Below are positions 1 through 7,988 of a stretch of 64,000 nucleotides of DNA, piece after piece. The translations under genes and the position numbers were made by a program. This DNA comes from G965195345 sp965277775. Lineage in GTDB: Bacteria > Pseudomonadota > Gammaproteobacteria > CAKMZV01. The stretch spans positions 1,364,001 to 1,428,000 of the forward strand of contig OZ255843.1 in assembly GCA_965277775.1 (NCBI GenBank), in the 5' to 3' direction. The notes below the pieces were generated by a model that saw nothing but the letters and a program-made list of their open reading frames with translations, did not search any database and was not told the origin of the DNA. The first letter of the stretch is position 1. Every line of letters begins with the position of its first letter.

Positions 1-214
1 AAGCGTAGATGATAATGACATAGGTCGTACGGGCGCAACCTATGTGTTTGAATTTGCTAATGGTGCTTGGGCTCAACAAGCCTATATCAAAGCCACAGAC
101 CCTTCTTTCAATGCTCTTTTTGGAGGTTCAGTGAGCTTGAGCAGTAATGGGAATACTCTTGTTGTAGGTGCAAATGGTGTTACCAACCTTGAAGGCGTAG
201 TTTACCTGTACTAG
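1..214 (+). CDS. C-terminal end of an FG-GAP propeller lipoprotein (5' end outside window)
   Basis: This is the last 70 codons of a gene that starts left of the window, read from base 2 to the TAG at 212-214. The peptide carries the motifs GATYVFEFANG, AQQAYIKA and SVSLSSNGNTLVVGANG. They align without a gap to the last propeller blade of the large protein encoded at 2076-6851, whose matching DNA is 6638-6851. The two are therefore paralogues from a tandem duplication, and a full-length sister gene should lie just outside the window. By analogy it would be a surface lipoprotein. The unseen part cannot be judged. Confidence 0.85.
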   Translation, partial: SVDDNDIGRTGATYVFEFANGAWAQQAYIKATDPSFNALFGGSVSLSSNGNTLVVGANGVTNLEGVVYLY

Positions 215-876
215 ATATTCAGCATAACGGCCCTCGTCTTAAATTATTCGTCTCAGCACCGTCCTTGCACAAGGCGGTGCTGAGCCAAGTAGGGAGCATC
301 TTGCTAAACCCTTATTCTGTATCAATCTGAACGGACTTGGATGACTTTCAAGTTGAATGTCTATTGGACATTAGAGCATTGACTATTCGATGTGATCGTG
401 CCCCATTTTCTGTATGCTTGGCACGTCAGTTGAACGTTATTGGAAGCAGTGGTTCTGATGTTACTGTCAAGACTAAGGCTTGGATGAGTGCCGAAGTGAT
501 TGAACGGTGCATTGTATCCCCCGTACCAACTTGTTAATCAGCGCCAGTATTCACAATCGAACAATTAGAATCATTAGTGGATGAAGTGCTTAACCTCCCC
601 CAAACAGGCCTGCAATAAAGCCGCCATCAAAGCATAATATCTTTTGCAGTGATAAAGCGTTGTTTCGTTAAGATTGAACCCATAGAACATCAACTTATAG
701 CTTATAGCAGTGTGTCGTATTTGATAGAACTTCCATAGGATACGATTAGATTGATGTCAAATTCAACAAGTCTATGTATAAAACTATCTAAGTATGGCGG
801 CTTATTTACATTTTGTGCTTTGGGTAATTGCTTTCACACTTGCGAAATTAAATGAAGATGAGCTATGTGGTGACAC
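215..876. other. Gene-free stretch inside the left duplicate
   Basis: No convincing gene is seen. Short open frames exist on both strands, but the forward one (about 337-537) is cut by a TGA in the right copy (6852-7431), so it is not conserved. The right copy also lacks about 60 bases present here near 520-600. The stretch lies between two convergent genes. No hairpin followed by a T-run was found. Confidence 0.5.
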
Positions 877-1453
877 TCATCGAGTGGTAACAGCTTGCCA
901 CAAGGTGTCCGAAACAACGGCTTGGCTTTCATGAATTCTGTTTGTCGTATGCAAGGCTTCAACACCTGCAGGTGTAACAATCATCCACATATTCAAACTT
1001 TCTATCAAAACCTTTGGGGTGGCTAATGCGTTAGATTGTGCCCAAAGATAGATGCGGTTGGTGTCCCATTGTGGTTTGAAAATAACAATGACCCCGCTTG
1101 GAAATGCTTGGTAATTTAGAAATGCTTGGAAGGCGGGACTCGTCACATTTTTTGTAAAGCCAAGGGTTTTTGACGCGTTCAAATTTGGGCATTGTTGACG
1201 CAGTGAATCAACCGATGTTTGTTCAGGTATGCGCTGTAAAGCCATGGCTTGAGAGAATAAATCGATTGTCGAGGTATGCTTTGTCAGAGGCTGTTGATCG
1301 TAAGCAAAATTAATGATCTGAATTACACTATTGTAAATATTGATCTTGGTTTGTCCATCGTAATAATACTGTTGAGCGATTGTGGACTTGATCAAAAAGG
1401 CAAGCCCAAACAGGCAAATCCTTAAGAATGGGATAAAGCGTTTGTATGTTCAT
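877..1453 (-). pseudogene. Small secreted protein gene, left copy, frameshifted in its signal peptide
   Basis: The family is not recognised. The right copy starts with a clear signal peptide (hydrophobic run ending AIAQQ) at an ATG matching 1451-1453 here. In this copy one extra base near 1421-1422 (CCTTAAG against CCTAAG) shifts that leader out of frame with the body. The body stays open for about 170 codons to the TGA at 877-879 but has no ATG, only a TTG at 1395, and would lack a working export signal. The mature part shows YYYDGQTKINIYNS and a Trp-rich C-terminal third. It lies directly downstream of the subtilase fragment on the same strand, so it probably once belonged to the protease transcript. 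Its role is unknown. Confidence 0.65.
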
Positions 1454-1470
1454 GTCAGTTTTATGTAATG

Positions 1471-1861
1471 TTATCGTCCATAAAGTTTAAGCGTCCATCT
1501 GTGAATAGTATCTACGTCTAATCTTGCCCTGTTAGAGATATTCAGCATCCAAGTGCCGTTCGCAGATTCCATAAAAAATGCGTTAGAGATCAGTTTTTTA
1601 CGAGGTAGGTTTGTACCAACCCTTGGCAAGGTTATTTGCAAAGTAGAATGGGTGGTTTGAGTACCAGAAGTGTGTGTAAGCACAATGGTTAAATCGCCAG
1701 GATGGGGGTGCACGACATCCACAATGACTTCAAGTTGTTCAATGTGCGTCATGGTTGAGTTTTGTATGACGATTTGACTGGTGATGCCTGCTGAACACCT
1801 ATCTGGGATACCAAGGTTGATGGTTTGAGTAGAAACCAGCATTTACATCGGCGTTGTGACA
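1471..1861 (-). pseudogene. Subtilase fragment: C-terminal P-domain only
   Basis: About 123 residues here match the C-terminal end of the intact subtilase at 7989-10172, namely the P/Homo-B beta-sandwich domain (motifs HPGDLTIVL, ESANGTWMLNI, WTLKLYGR). The catalytic domain and leader are missing. Upstream of the remaining frame, a codon that is CAA in the intact copy is TAA here. Homology ends at 1861, where the duplication junction joins it to the upstream region of the 2076 gene. With no start signal, signal peptide or active site, this is a dead remnant. Confidence 0.85.
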
Positions 1862-1976
1862 GAAGGATAGTCTCCTAATATCGTAATCGCTTATTTTTCC
1901 ATCTGTTATGCTTTTTGAGCCAGTTATGTTAAAGCATTTCGCTAAATTAAACAACTTCCACTAATTTTTAAACATA

Positions 1977-2005
1977 ATGCAATTTTATAAAATTTCTCAT
2001 ATAAT
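1977..2005 (+). promoter_or_regulatory. Possible promoter for the giant lipoprotein gene
   Basis: A perfect TATAAT box sits at 2000-2005 in a very AT-rich stretch. The hexamer 17 bases upstream (ATGCAA, 1977-1982) is a poor -35 match. Transcription would start near 2012, leaving a 5' leader of about 64 or 139 bases depending on which start codon is used. Confidence 0.35.
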
Positions 2006-2075
2006 CTACCGTGCATTTTTCTAAATTCAGGTTTTATAAGCTCAACTAGATTTTAATAAGTTCAAGTTAACCGTC

Positions 2076-5000
2076 ATGTATAAATTATTCTCAATATTTT
2101 CTATCAGTTCATTGCTTCAAGGGCATGCGGTCAATCGATCTCTTGCTTTTATGAGTGAAATCCCTCGCACATTCAAGGCAGTGCATCGACGCGCGTTGAG
2201 TACCATAGGTACAACCTTGATGCTATCTGCATTATTGTCTGCTTGCGGTGGCGGCGGTGGTGGTGGCGGTAGCGACGCACCTGCGCCAACATCAACAGCG
2301 CCCATTTTTTCAGTATTAAGCAGTAACTTTAGTGTTGATGAAGATTTTGCGGCACCTCAGATAGTCGCCCTTGTAGCCAATGCCACAGCAATTACGGTTA
2401 GTCAATCCAATACTGGGGTGGTCACTGTAACGACCTCAAACTCACGATTTATTGTATCGAGTATTGCTAATGCCAATGGTCGCACCATCTTAACCATTAG
2501 GGCGACCAATGGCGCTTTCAGTGCCACAACTCAAGTGACTGTGACCGTGAACGCTGTCAATGATCCACCAACCTTAGCCGTCTCAAGCAGCAACATTTCA
2601 ACTGTGGGTGGTTTTTCGCCGATTACCATTAACACCACAGCAAGCGATATTGAAGATGGCGCTTTAGCCTTCACCGTGTCTGAGTCCACCACAGGGGTGG
2701 TCAGAGTGGGCACATCTGCCGATGCCATTATTCTGAGTAACATTCCTAATGTTTCAGGTCAAACCACTTTAACCGTCACAGCGGTTGACAGTTCTGGCAG
2801 CACAGTGACTCAAACAATCGCTGTTGATGTTACCATAACGACCAGTACATCTATCCCAGCCTTGTCTGTTTCATCTACGCTTGTCAACGAACAAGAAGAC
2901 TTTGGGACTGAGGTGGTCATCAGAACCACTGCCACAGATGCTGACGGTGATGCCATAACCCTATCTGTAAGTACATCCTCGCGTTTAGTTGATGTGGCTA
3001 TATCCACACCAAACAACAGTACCAACACCATAACCAATAGCATCACCTTATCGGCGGTTGTCAATGCCAACGGTACAGCGACTTTGACCGTCCGTGCAAC
3101 CGATGCTGGTGGGCAATCGACTGAAGTGAATATTGTGGTTGTGGTCGCGGCGGTCAATGACGCGCCGACCCTCACAATCCCAACCCTCGATTTAGTCTTG
3201 GCTGAGGATTTTGTGGGCACCAGAACCGTTATTTCAGCGGTTGATGTGGACAGTAACCCCTTGACTGTAACCGTGGTGGAATCCACCACAGGGGTGGTCA
3301 CAATAACGACCACTGCCTCAAGCGTTCAAGTAGCGAGCATCCTCAATGTCAATGGTCAAACCACTTTAACCATTACGGTAAATGATGGTACTGTCGATAC
3401 GACCGCCCAAGTAGCCGTGTCCGTAACGGCGGTTAATGACCCACCCACCTTAAGCGTTTCACCGAATGCCTTAACACTTAATGAAGATTTTGCAACACCT
3501 GAAGTAATCACAGTAACCAGAACCGATATTGATGGTGATACCTTGACTTTAACTGTGGCTGAATCCACAACTGGTGTGGTTACAGTAACGACCACTGCCT
3601 CAGGCGTTCAAGTAGCGAGCATCCTCAATGCCAATGGTCAAACCACTTTAACCATTACGGTAAATGATGGCACTGTCGATACGACCGCCCAAGTAGCCGT
3701 GTCCGTAACGGCCGTCAATGACCCACCCACCTTAAGCGTTTCACCGAATGCCTTAACACTGAATGAAGATTTTGCAACACCTGAAGTAATCACAGTAACC
3801 AGAACCGATATTGATGGTGATACCTTGACTTTAACTGTGGCTGAATCCACAACTGGTGTGGTTACAGTAACGACCACTGCCTCAGGCGTTCAAGTAGCGA
3901 GCATCCTCAATGCCAATGGTCAAACCACTTTAACCATTACGGTAAATGATGGCACTGTCGATACGACCGCCCAAGTAGCCGTGTCCGTAACGGCGGTTAA
4001 TGACGCGCCGACCCTCACAATCCCAACCCTCGATTTAGTCTTGGCTGAGGATTTTGTGGGTGCCAGAACCGTTATTTCAGCGGTTGATGTGGACAGTAAC
4101 CCCTTGACTGTAACCGTGGTGGAATCCACCACTGGGGTGGTCACAATAACGACCACTGCCTCAAGCGTTCAAGTAGCGAGTATCCTTAATGCCAATGGTC
4201 AAACCACTTTAACCATTACGGTAAATGATGGCATTGTTGATACGACAGCCCAGGTAGCCGTGTCCGTAACGGCCGTCAATGACCCACCAGTTTTAACCGT
4301 CTCAAGCAACAGCATCTCCACTGTGGTTGGTTTTTCACCCATCACCATTAACACAACTGCGAGTGATATAGAAGATGACAATACATCTTTCATCGTGATG
4401 GATTCCAGCACAGGGGTGGTCAGAGTAACCACATCAACGAATGCCATTGTCTTGAACGCCATTCCTGGTGCTTCGGGTCAAACAACATTAACCATTAGAG
4501 TGGTTGACAGCTCGGGAACAACAGTGACTCAGTCCATCACACTCAGTGTAATCATTATCCCCAGTGTTGCCCCTGTGTTGATGGTTTCTACTAATCTCAT
4601 CAGTGTAATAGAAGACTTTAAGACATCGGTCATCATCCAAACCACAGCCACAGATGTTGACGGTGATACCATAACCGTCTCAGTAAGTGCATCCGAGCCT
4701 ATTGTGAATGCTGTTGTATCGACACCAGTCAATGGCCAGGGTACATTCACCAACAGTATCACCTTGACTGCGATTAGCGATGCCAATGGCACAACGACCT
4801 TAACTGTGTTAGCAACCGATTCGGGTGGACAACATCATTCTACTGAGATCGTTGTTGTGGTAACGTCTGTTGAAGATACACCGACCTTAACGGTAACTTC
4901 AAACGCTGTCACTGTCGGTTTAGACCCTGTTGTTCTGACCGTTTCCGCTTTCGATGTGGAGGATAGCACCTTATCCTTCAGCGTTTCAACGGGTCAGGGT

Positions 5001-6851
5001 GTTGTTAACACAGCCATTACCACCACGAGTTTGACCATAACGCGATTAGGCTTGAACGCATCCCAAATAATGCTGACACTCAGAACAACTGATACAGGTG
5101 GGTTATCGACTTTTACCAGCATTGTTGTCATGCCTACCCCATTGTTAGTTGTGACCACAGGTGGCATCAAGACCCTTGATTTTGCTTGGAGTGCGATCAC
5201 TTCTGCGACGCATTATCAATTGCAAAGCAATCCCGATGGCCATTCAGGTTTTACGGACTTAAGTACCACGGGCATTGTTGTCAGTCCCAATAGCACCAAT
5301 ATTAGACAGACTACAGCGCACGCTTTGGTTGCCTTACACCAGTACATTCCAAATGTGCGTAATCCACAATATTCGGTGGGAACTTGTAATACAGCATCAT
5401 CTTGTGGTACTTCATTCCGTCATAACACGGTCTCCTTGACCAATGCGCAGCTAAACAGCCTGATTGGTCGTTTGCAAGCGAGTAATGCTGAAGCAGGTGA
5501 TAGTTTTGGCGCATCAGTGAGTTTAAGCGGCGATGGCAATACCCTTGCGGTGGGCGCTTGGGCTGAGGATGGCTCATCGACGGGTGTTAATGGGGCGCAG
5601 AACAATAATTCTACTGATACAGGCGCGGTGTATGTATTCCGTCGCATTGGTGGTGCGTGGTCCCAACAAGCATACATCAAAGCATCAAATACAGGGGATA
5701 CCGATTACTTTGGCTTTCCTGTGAGTCTAAGCTCGGATGGCAATACCCTTGCGGTCGGGGCGTATTTTGATGATAGCTCATCGACTGGCGTTAATGGGGC
5801 GCAGAATGATAATGCTATTAATTCAGGGGCGGTGTATGTATTCCGTCGCATTGGTGGTGTGTGGTCCCAACAAGCATACATTAAAGCCTCAAATACGGGG
5901 CGAGATGATTTCTTTGGTTGGTCTGTGAGTTTAAGTGCAGATGGCAATACCCTTGCGGTCGGAGCTCTTGGTGAAGATAGCTCATCGACTGGCGTTAATA
6001 GGGCGCAGGATGATAATACTGCTTCTATTTCAGCGGCGGTGTATCTATTCCGCTTTAGTACAGGTTCTAGCATCTGGTCACAACAAGCATATATCAAAGC
6101 CTCAAATGCAGAGACGTTTGATCGATTTGGCTGGTCTGTGAGTTTAAGTGCAGATGGCAATACCCTTGCGGTCGGAGCTCTTCGTGAGGATAGCAGATCG
6201 ACTGGCGTTAATGGGGCGCAGGATGATAATACTGTTTCTAATTCAGGGGCGGTGTATGTATTCCGTTTCAATACGACTTCCAGCATCTGGTCACAACAAG
6301 CATATATCAAAGCTTCATATACGGAGTGGGAAGATGAATTTGGCAATTCTGTGAGTTTAAGTGCAGATGGCAACACCCTTGCGGTCGGGGCAAGAGATGA
6401 AGATAGCTCATCGACTGGCGTTAATGGGGCGCAGAATAATAATACTGCTTCTGAATCAGGGGCGGTGTATGTATTCCGCTTCAGCATTGGATCCAGCACC
6501 TGGGCTCAACAAGCGTACATTAAAGCCTCAAATACAGGGGCGGACGATAATTTTGGTAATTCTGTGAGTTTAAGTGCAGATGGCAATATCCTTGCGGTCG
6601 GAGCTACTGGTGAGGATGGTTCAGCCACAGGCATTGGAGGCGTAGATGATAATGGCACAGGTAATGCGGGCGCAACCTATGTGTTTGAATTTGCTAATGG
6701 TGCTTGGGCTCAACAAGCCTATATCAAAGCCACTGACACTTCTGTCAATGTTTCTTTTGGAGCTTCAGTGAGCTTAAGCAGTAATGGGAATACTCTTGTT
6801 GTAGGTGCAAATGGTGTTACCAACTTTGAAGGCGCAGTTTACCTGTACTAA
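2076..6851 (+). CDS. Giant surface lipoprotein: ten Ig/cadherin-like modules, an FN3-like domain and a seven-bladed FG-GAP propeller
   Basis: A 1591-residue protein. A lipobox LLSAC followed by eight glycines puts the lipidated Cys at residue 57 from the first ATG, or 32 if translation starts at the ATG at 2151. The second start gives a more usual leader with twin Arg before the hydrophobic core; neither start has a clear ribosome-binding site. About residues 75-1030 are ten modules of roughly 94 residues ending in variants of VNDPP, as in cadherin-like/VCBS adhesins. A Fn3-like segment with paired Cys follows (about 1035-1130), then seven blades with SVSLSADGNTLAVGA and ED or DD loops typical of FG-GAP/integrin-alpha repeats. 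It is probably an outer-membrane adhesin or binding protein; the ligand is unknown. It is convergent with the subtilase gene. Confidence 0.8.
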   Translation: MYKLFSIFSISSLLQGHAVNRSLAFMSEIPRTFKAVHRRALSTIGTTLMLSALLSACGGGGGGGGSDAPAPTSTAPIFSVLSSNFSVDEDFAAPQIVALVANATAITVSQSNTGVVTVTTSNSRFIVSSIANANGRTILTIRATNGAFSATTQVTVTVNAVNDPPTLAVSSSNISTVGGFSPITINTTASDIEDGALAFTVSESTTGVVRVGTSADAIILSNIPNVSGQTTLTVTAVDSSGSTVTQTIAVDVTITTSTSIPALSVSSTLVNEQEDFGTEVVIRTTATDADGDAITLSVSTSSRLVDVAISTPNNSTNTITNSITLSAVVNANGTATLTVRATDAGGQSTEVNIVVVVAAVNDAPTLTIPTLDLVLAEDFVGTRTVISAVDVDSNPLTVTVVESTTGVVTITTTASSVQVASILNVNGQTTLTITVNDGTVDTTAQVAVSVTAVNDPPTLSVSPNALTLNEDFATPEVITVTRTDIDGDTLTLTVAESTTGVVTVTTTASGVQVASILNANGQTTLTITVNDGTVDTTAQVAVSVTAVNDPPTLSVSPNALTLNEDFATPEVITVTRTDIDGDTLTLTVAESTTGVVTVTTTASGVQVASILNANGQTTLTITVNDGTVDTTAQVAVSVTAVNDAPTLTIPTLDLVLAEDFVGARTVISAVDVDSNPLTVTVVESTTGVVTITTTASSVQVASILNANGQTTLTITVNDGIVDTTAQVAVSVTAVNDPPVLTVSSNSISTVVGFSPITINTTASDIEDDNTSFIVMDSSTGVVRVTTSTNAIVLNAIPGASGQTTLTIRVVDSSGTTVTQSITLSVIIIPSVAPVLMVSTNLISVIEDFKTSVIIQTTATDVDGDTITVSVSASEPIVNAVVSTPVNGQGTFTNSITLTAISDANGTTTLTVLATDSGGQHHSTEIVVVVTSVEDTPTLTVTSNAVTVGLDPVVLTVSAFDVEDSTLSFSVSTGQGVVNTAITTTSLTITRLGLNASQIMLTLRTTDTGGLSTFTSIVVMPTPLLVVTTGGIKTLDFAWSAITSATHYQLQSNPDGHSGFTDLSTTGIVVSPNSTNIRQTTAHALVALHQYIPNVRNPQYSVGTCNTASSCGTSFRHNTVSLTNAQLNSLIGRLQASNAEAGDSFGASVSLSGDGNTLAVGAWAEDGSSTGVNGAQNNNSTDTGAVYVFRRIGGAWSQQAYIKASNTGDTDYFGFPVSLSSDGNTLAVGAYFDDSSSTGVNGAQNDNAINSGAVYVFRRIGGVWSQQAYIKASNTGRDDFFGWSVSLSADGNTLAVGALGEDSSSTGVNRAQDDNTASISAAVYLFRFSTGSSIWSQQAYIKASNAETFDRFGWSVSLSADGNTLAVGALREDSRSTGVNGAQDDNTVSNSGAVYVFRFNTTSSIWSQQAYIKASYTEWEDEFGNSVSLSADGNTLAVGARDEDSSSTGVNGAQNNNTASESGAVYVFRFSIGSSTWAQQAYIKASNTGADDNFGNSVSLSADGNILAVGATGEDGSATGIGGVDDNGTGNAGATYVFEFANGAWAQQAYIKATDTSVNVSFGASVSLSSNGNTLVVGANGVTNFEGAVYLY
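3161..4285 (+). repeat. Near-identical 282-bp tandem repeats coding for Ig-like modules
   Basis: Four consecutive modules are encoded by DNA blocks about 282 bp apart (one is 279). The phrase ACGGTAAATGATGG recurs near 3375, 3657, 3939 and 4221. The two middle blocks give identical protein, while the first and fourth nearly match each other, an A-B-B-A order. Identity in silent positions points to recent copying or gene conversion. Confidence 0.85.
5464..6850 (+). repeat. 213-bp tandem repeats coding for propeller blades
   Basis: Seven blade-coding units follow one another, each with a version of GTGAGTTTAAGTGCAGATGG. Blades three to six are spaced at exactly 213 bp (71 residues) and share long identical DNA. 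Seven is the blade number of integrin-alpha-type propellers, so the set looks complete. Confidence 0.85.
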
Positions 6852-7431
6852 ATATTCAGCACAACGGCCCTCGTCTTAAATTATTCGTCTCAGTACCGTC
6901 CTTGCACAAGGCAGTGCTGAGACAAGTAATTAGTGTCTTGCTAAGCACTTACTCAGTATCAATCTGAACGGACTTGGATGACTTTCAAGTTGAATGTCTA
7001 TTGAATATTAGAGCATTGACTATTTGATGTGATCGTGCCCCATTTTCTGTATGCTTGACACGTCAGTTGAGTGTTATTAGAAGCAGTGGTTCTGATGTTG
7101 CTGTCAAGACTAAGGCTTGGATGAGTGCCGATATGATTGAACGGTGCATTGTATCCCCTCAAACAGGCCTGCAATAAAGCCGCCATCAAAGCAAAATATC
7201 TTTTGCAGTGATAAAGCGTTGTTTCGTTAAGATTGAATCCATAGAACATCAACCTATAGCTTATAACAGTGTGTTGTATTTGATAGAACTTCCATAGAAT
7301 GCTATTAGATTGATGTCAAATTCAACAAATCTATGTACAAAACCACCTAAGTATTTATTCAAATTCTGTGCTTTAGGCAATTGCTTTTATGCTGTGCAGC
7401 GAATTTAAATGATGATGACCTATGTGGTATC
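6852..7431. other. Gene-free stretch inside the right duplicate
   Basis: Counterpart of 215-876. An 84-codon open frame on the minus strand (6998-7252) has no recognisable domain, and the left copy does not keep it intact. Nothing else that looks functional was seen between the two convergent genes. Confidence 0.5.
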
Positions 7432-7983
7432 TCATTGAGTGGTAATAGGTTGCCACAAGATGGCAGAAACAACGGCTTGGCTTTCATGAATTCTGTTTGC
7501 CGTATGCAAGGCTTCTGCAGGTGCAGCAATCATCCACATATTTAAACTTTTTATCAAAACCTTAGGGGTGGCTAATGCGTTAGATTGTGCCCAAAGATAG
7601 ATGCGGTTGGTGTCCCATTGTGGTTTGAAAATAACAATGACTCCGCTTAGAAATGCTTAGAAGACGGGACTCGTCACATTTTTTGTAAAACCAAGGGTTG
7701 TTGAGACGTTCAAATTTGGGCATTGTTGACGCAGTGAATCAACCGATGTTTGTTCAGGTATGCGCTGTAAAGCCATGGCTTGAGAGAATAAATCGATTGT
7801 CGAGCCATGTTTTGTCAGAGGCTGTTGATCGTAAGCAAAATTAATGATTTGAGTTACACTATTGTAAATATTGATCTTGGTTTGTCCATCGTAATAATAC
7901 TGTTGAGCGATTGCGGGCTTGATCAAAAAGGCAAGCCCAAACAGGCAAATCCTAAGAATGAGATAAAGCGTTTGTATGTTCAT
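7432..7983 (-). pseudogene. Small secreted protein gene, right copy, stopped by one nonsense codon
   Basis: ATG at 7981-7983, five bases after the subtilase stop, so it is the second gene of that transcript. A good signal peptide (hydrophobic residues 5-22, cleavage likely after PAIA) leads into the conserved YYYDGQTK region. An in-frame TAA at 7657-7659, where the left copy has CAA, ends the protein after 108 residues. Beyond it the frame stays open to the TGA at 7432-7434, with two in-frame deletions of 18 and 6 bases. The left copy would encode about 190 residues if unshifted. The family is not recognised. Position next to the protease suggests a partner or substrate, but that is only inference. 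Confidence 0.7.
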
Positions 7984-7988
7984 GTCAG

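Larger units (their letters stand above)
1..1861. repeat. Left copy of a large tandem duplication
   Basis: Bases 1-1861 match 6638-8379 in the same order and orientation: propeller 3' end, gene-free spacer, small secreted-protein gene, subtilase P-domain. Long identical blocks are broken by scattered substitutions and indels. The match stops abruptly in the sequence GTTGTGACA, after which the left copy runs into the upstream region of the 2076 gene and the right copy continues through the subtilase. The duplicated unit therefore runs from about 1862 to 8379, and the left copy is its 3' part. Confidence 0.9.

Noticed and set aside
337..537. Forward 66-codon open frame in the left duplicate spacer
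   Set aside because: It starts at a TTG without a ribosome-binding site, resembles nothing, and its counterpart in the right duplicate is cut by a TGA.
2531..5200. Series of minus-strand open frames rich in Val, Thr and Ser opposite the giant lipoprotein gene
   Set aside because: They recur at the 282-bp repeat spacing and are shadows of the repetitive coding strand.
5533..6567. Repeated forward frames inside the propeller region in another phase
   Set aside because: They are out-of-frame images of the 213-bp blade repeats.
3161..6850. Regular repeats that might be taken for a CRISPR array
   Set aside because: The units are 213 and 282 bp, fully coding and in frame, with no short repeat-spacer pattern.
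6998..7252. Minus-strand 84-codon open frame in the right duplicate spacer
   Set aside because: The left copy does not keep the frame, and it has no motif, leader or ribosome-binding site.
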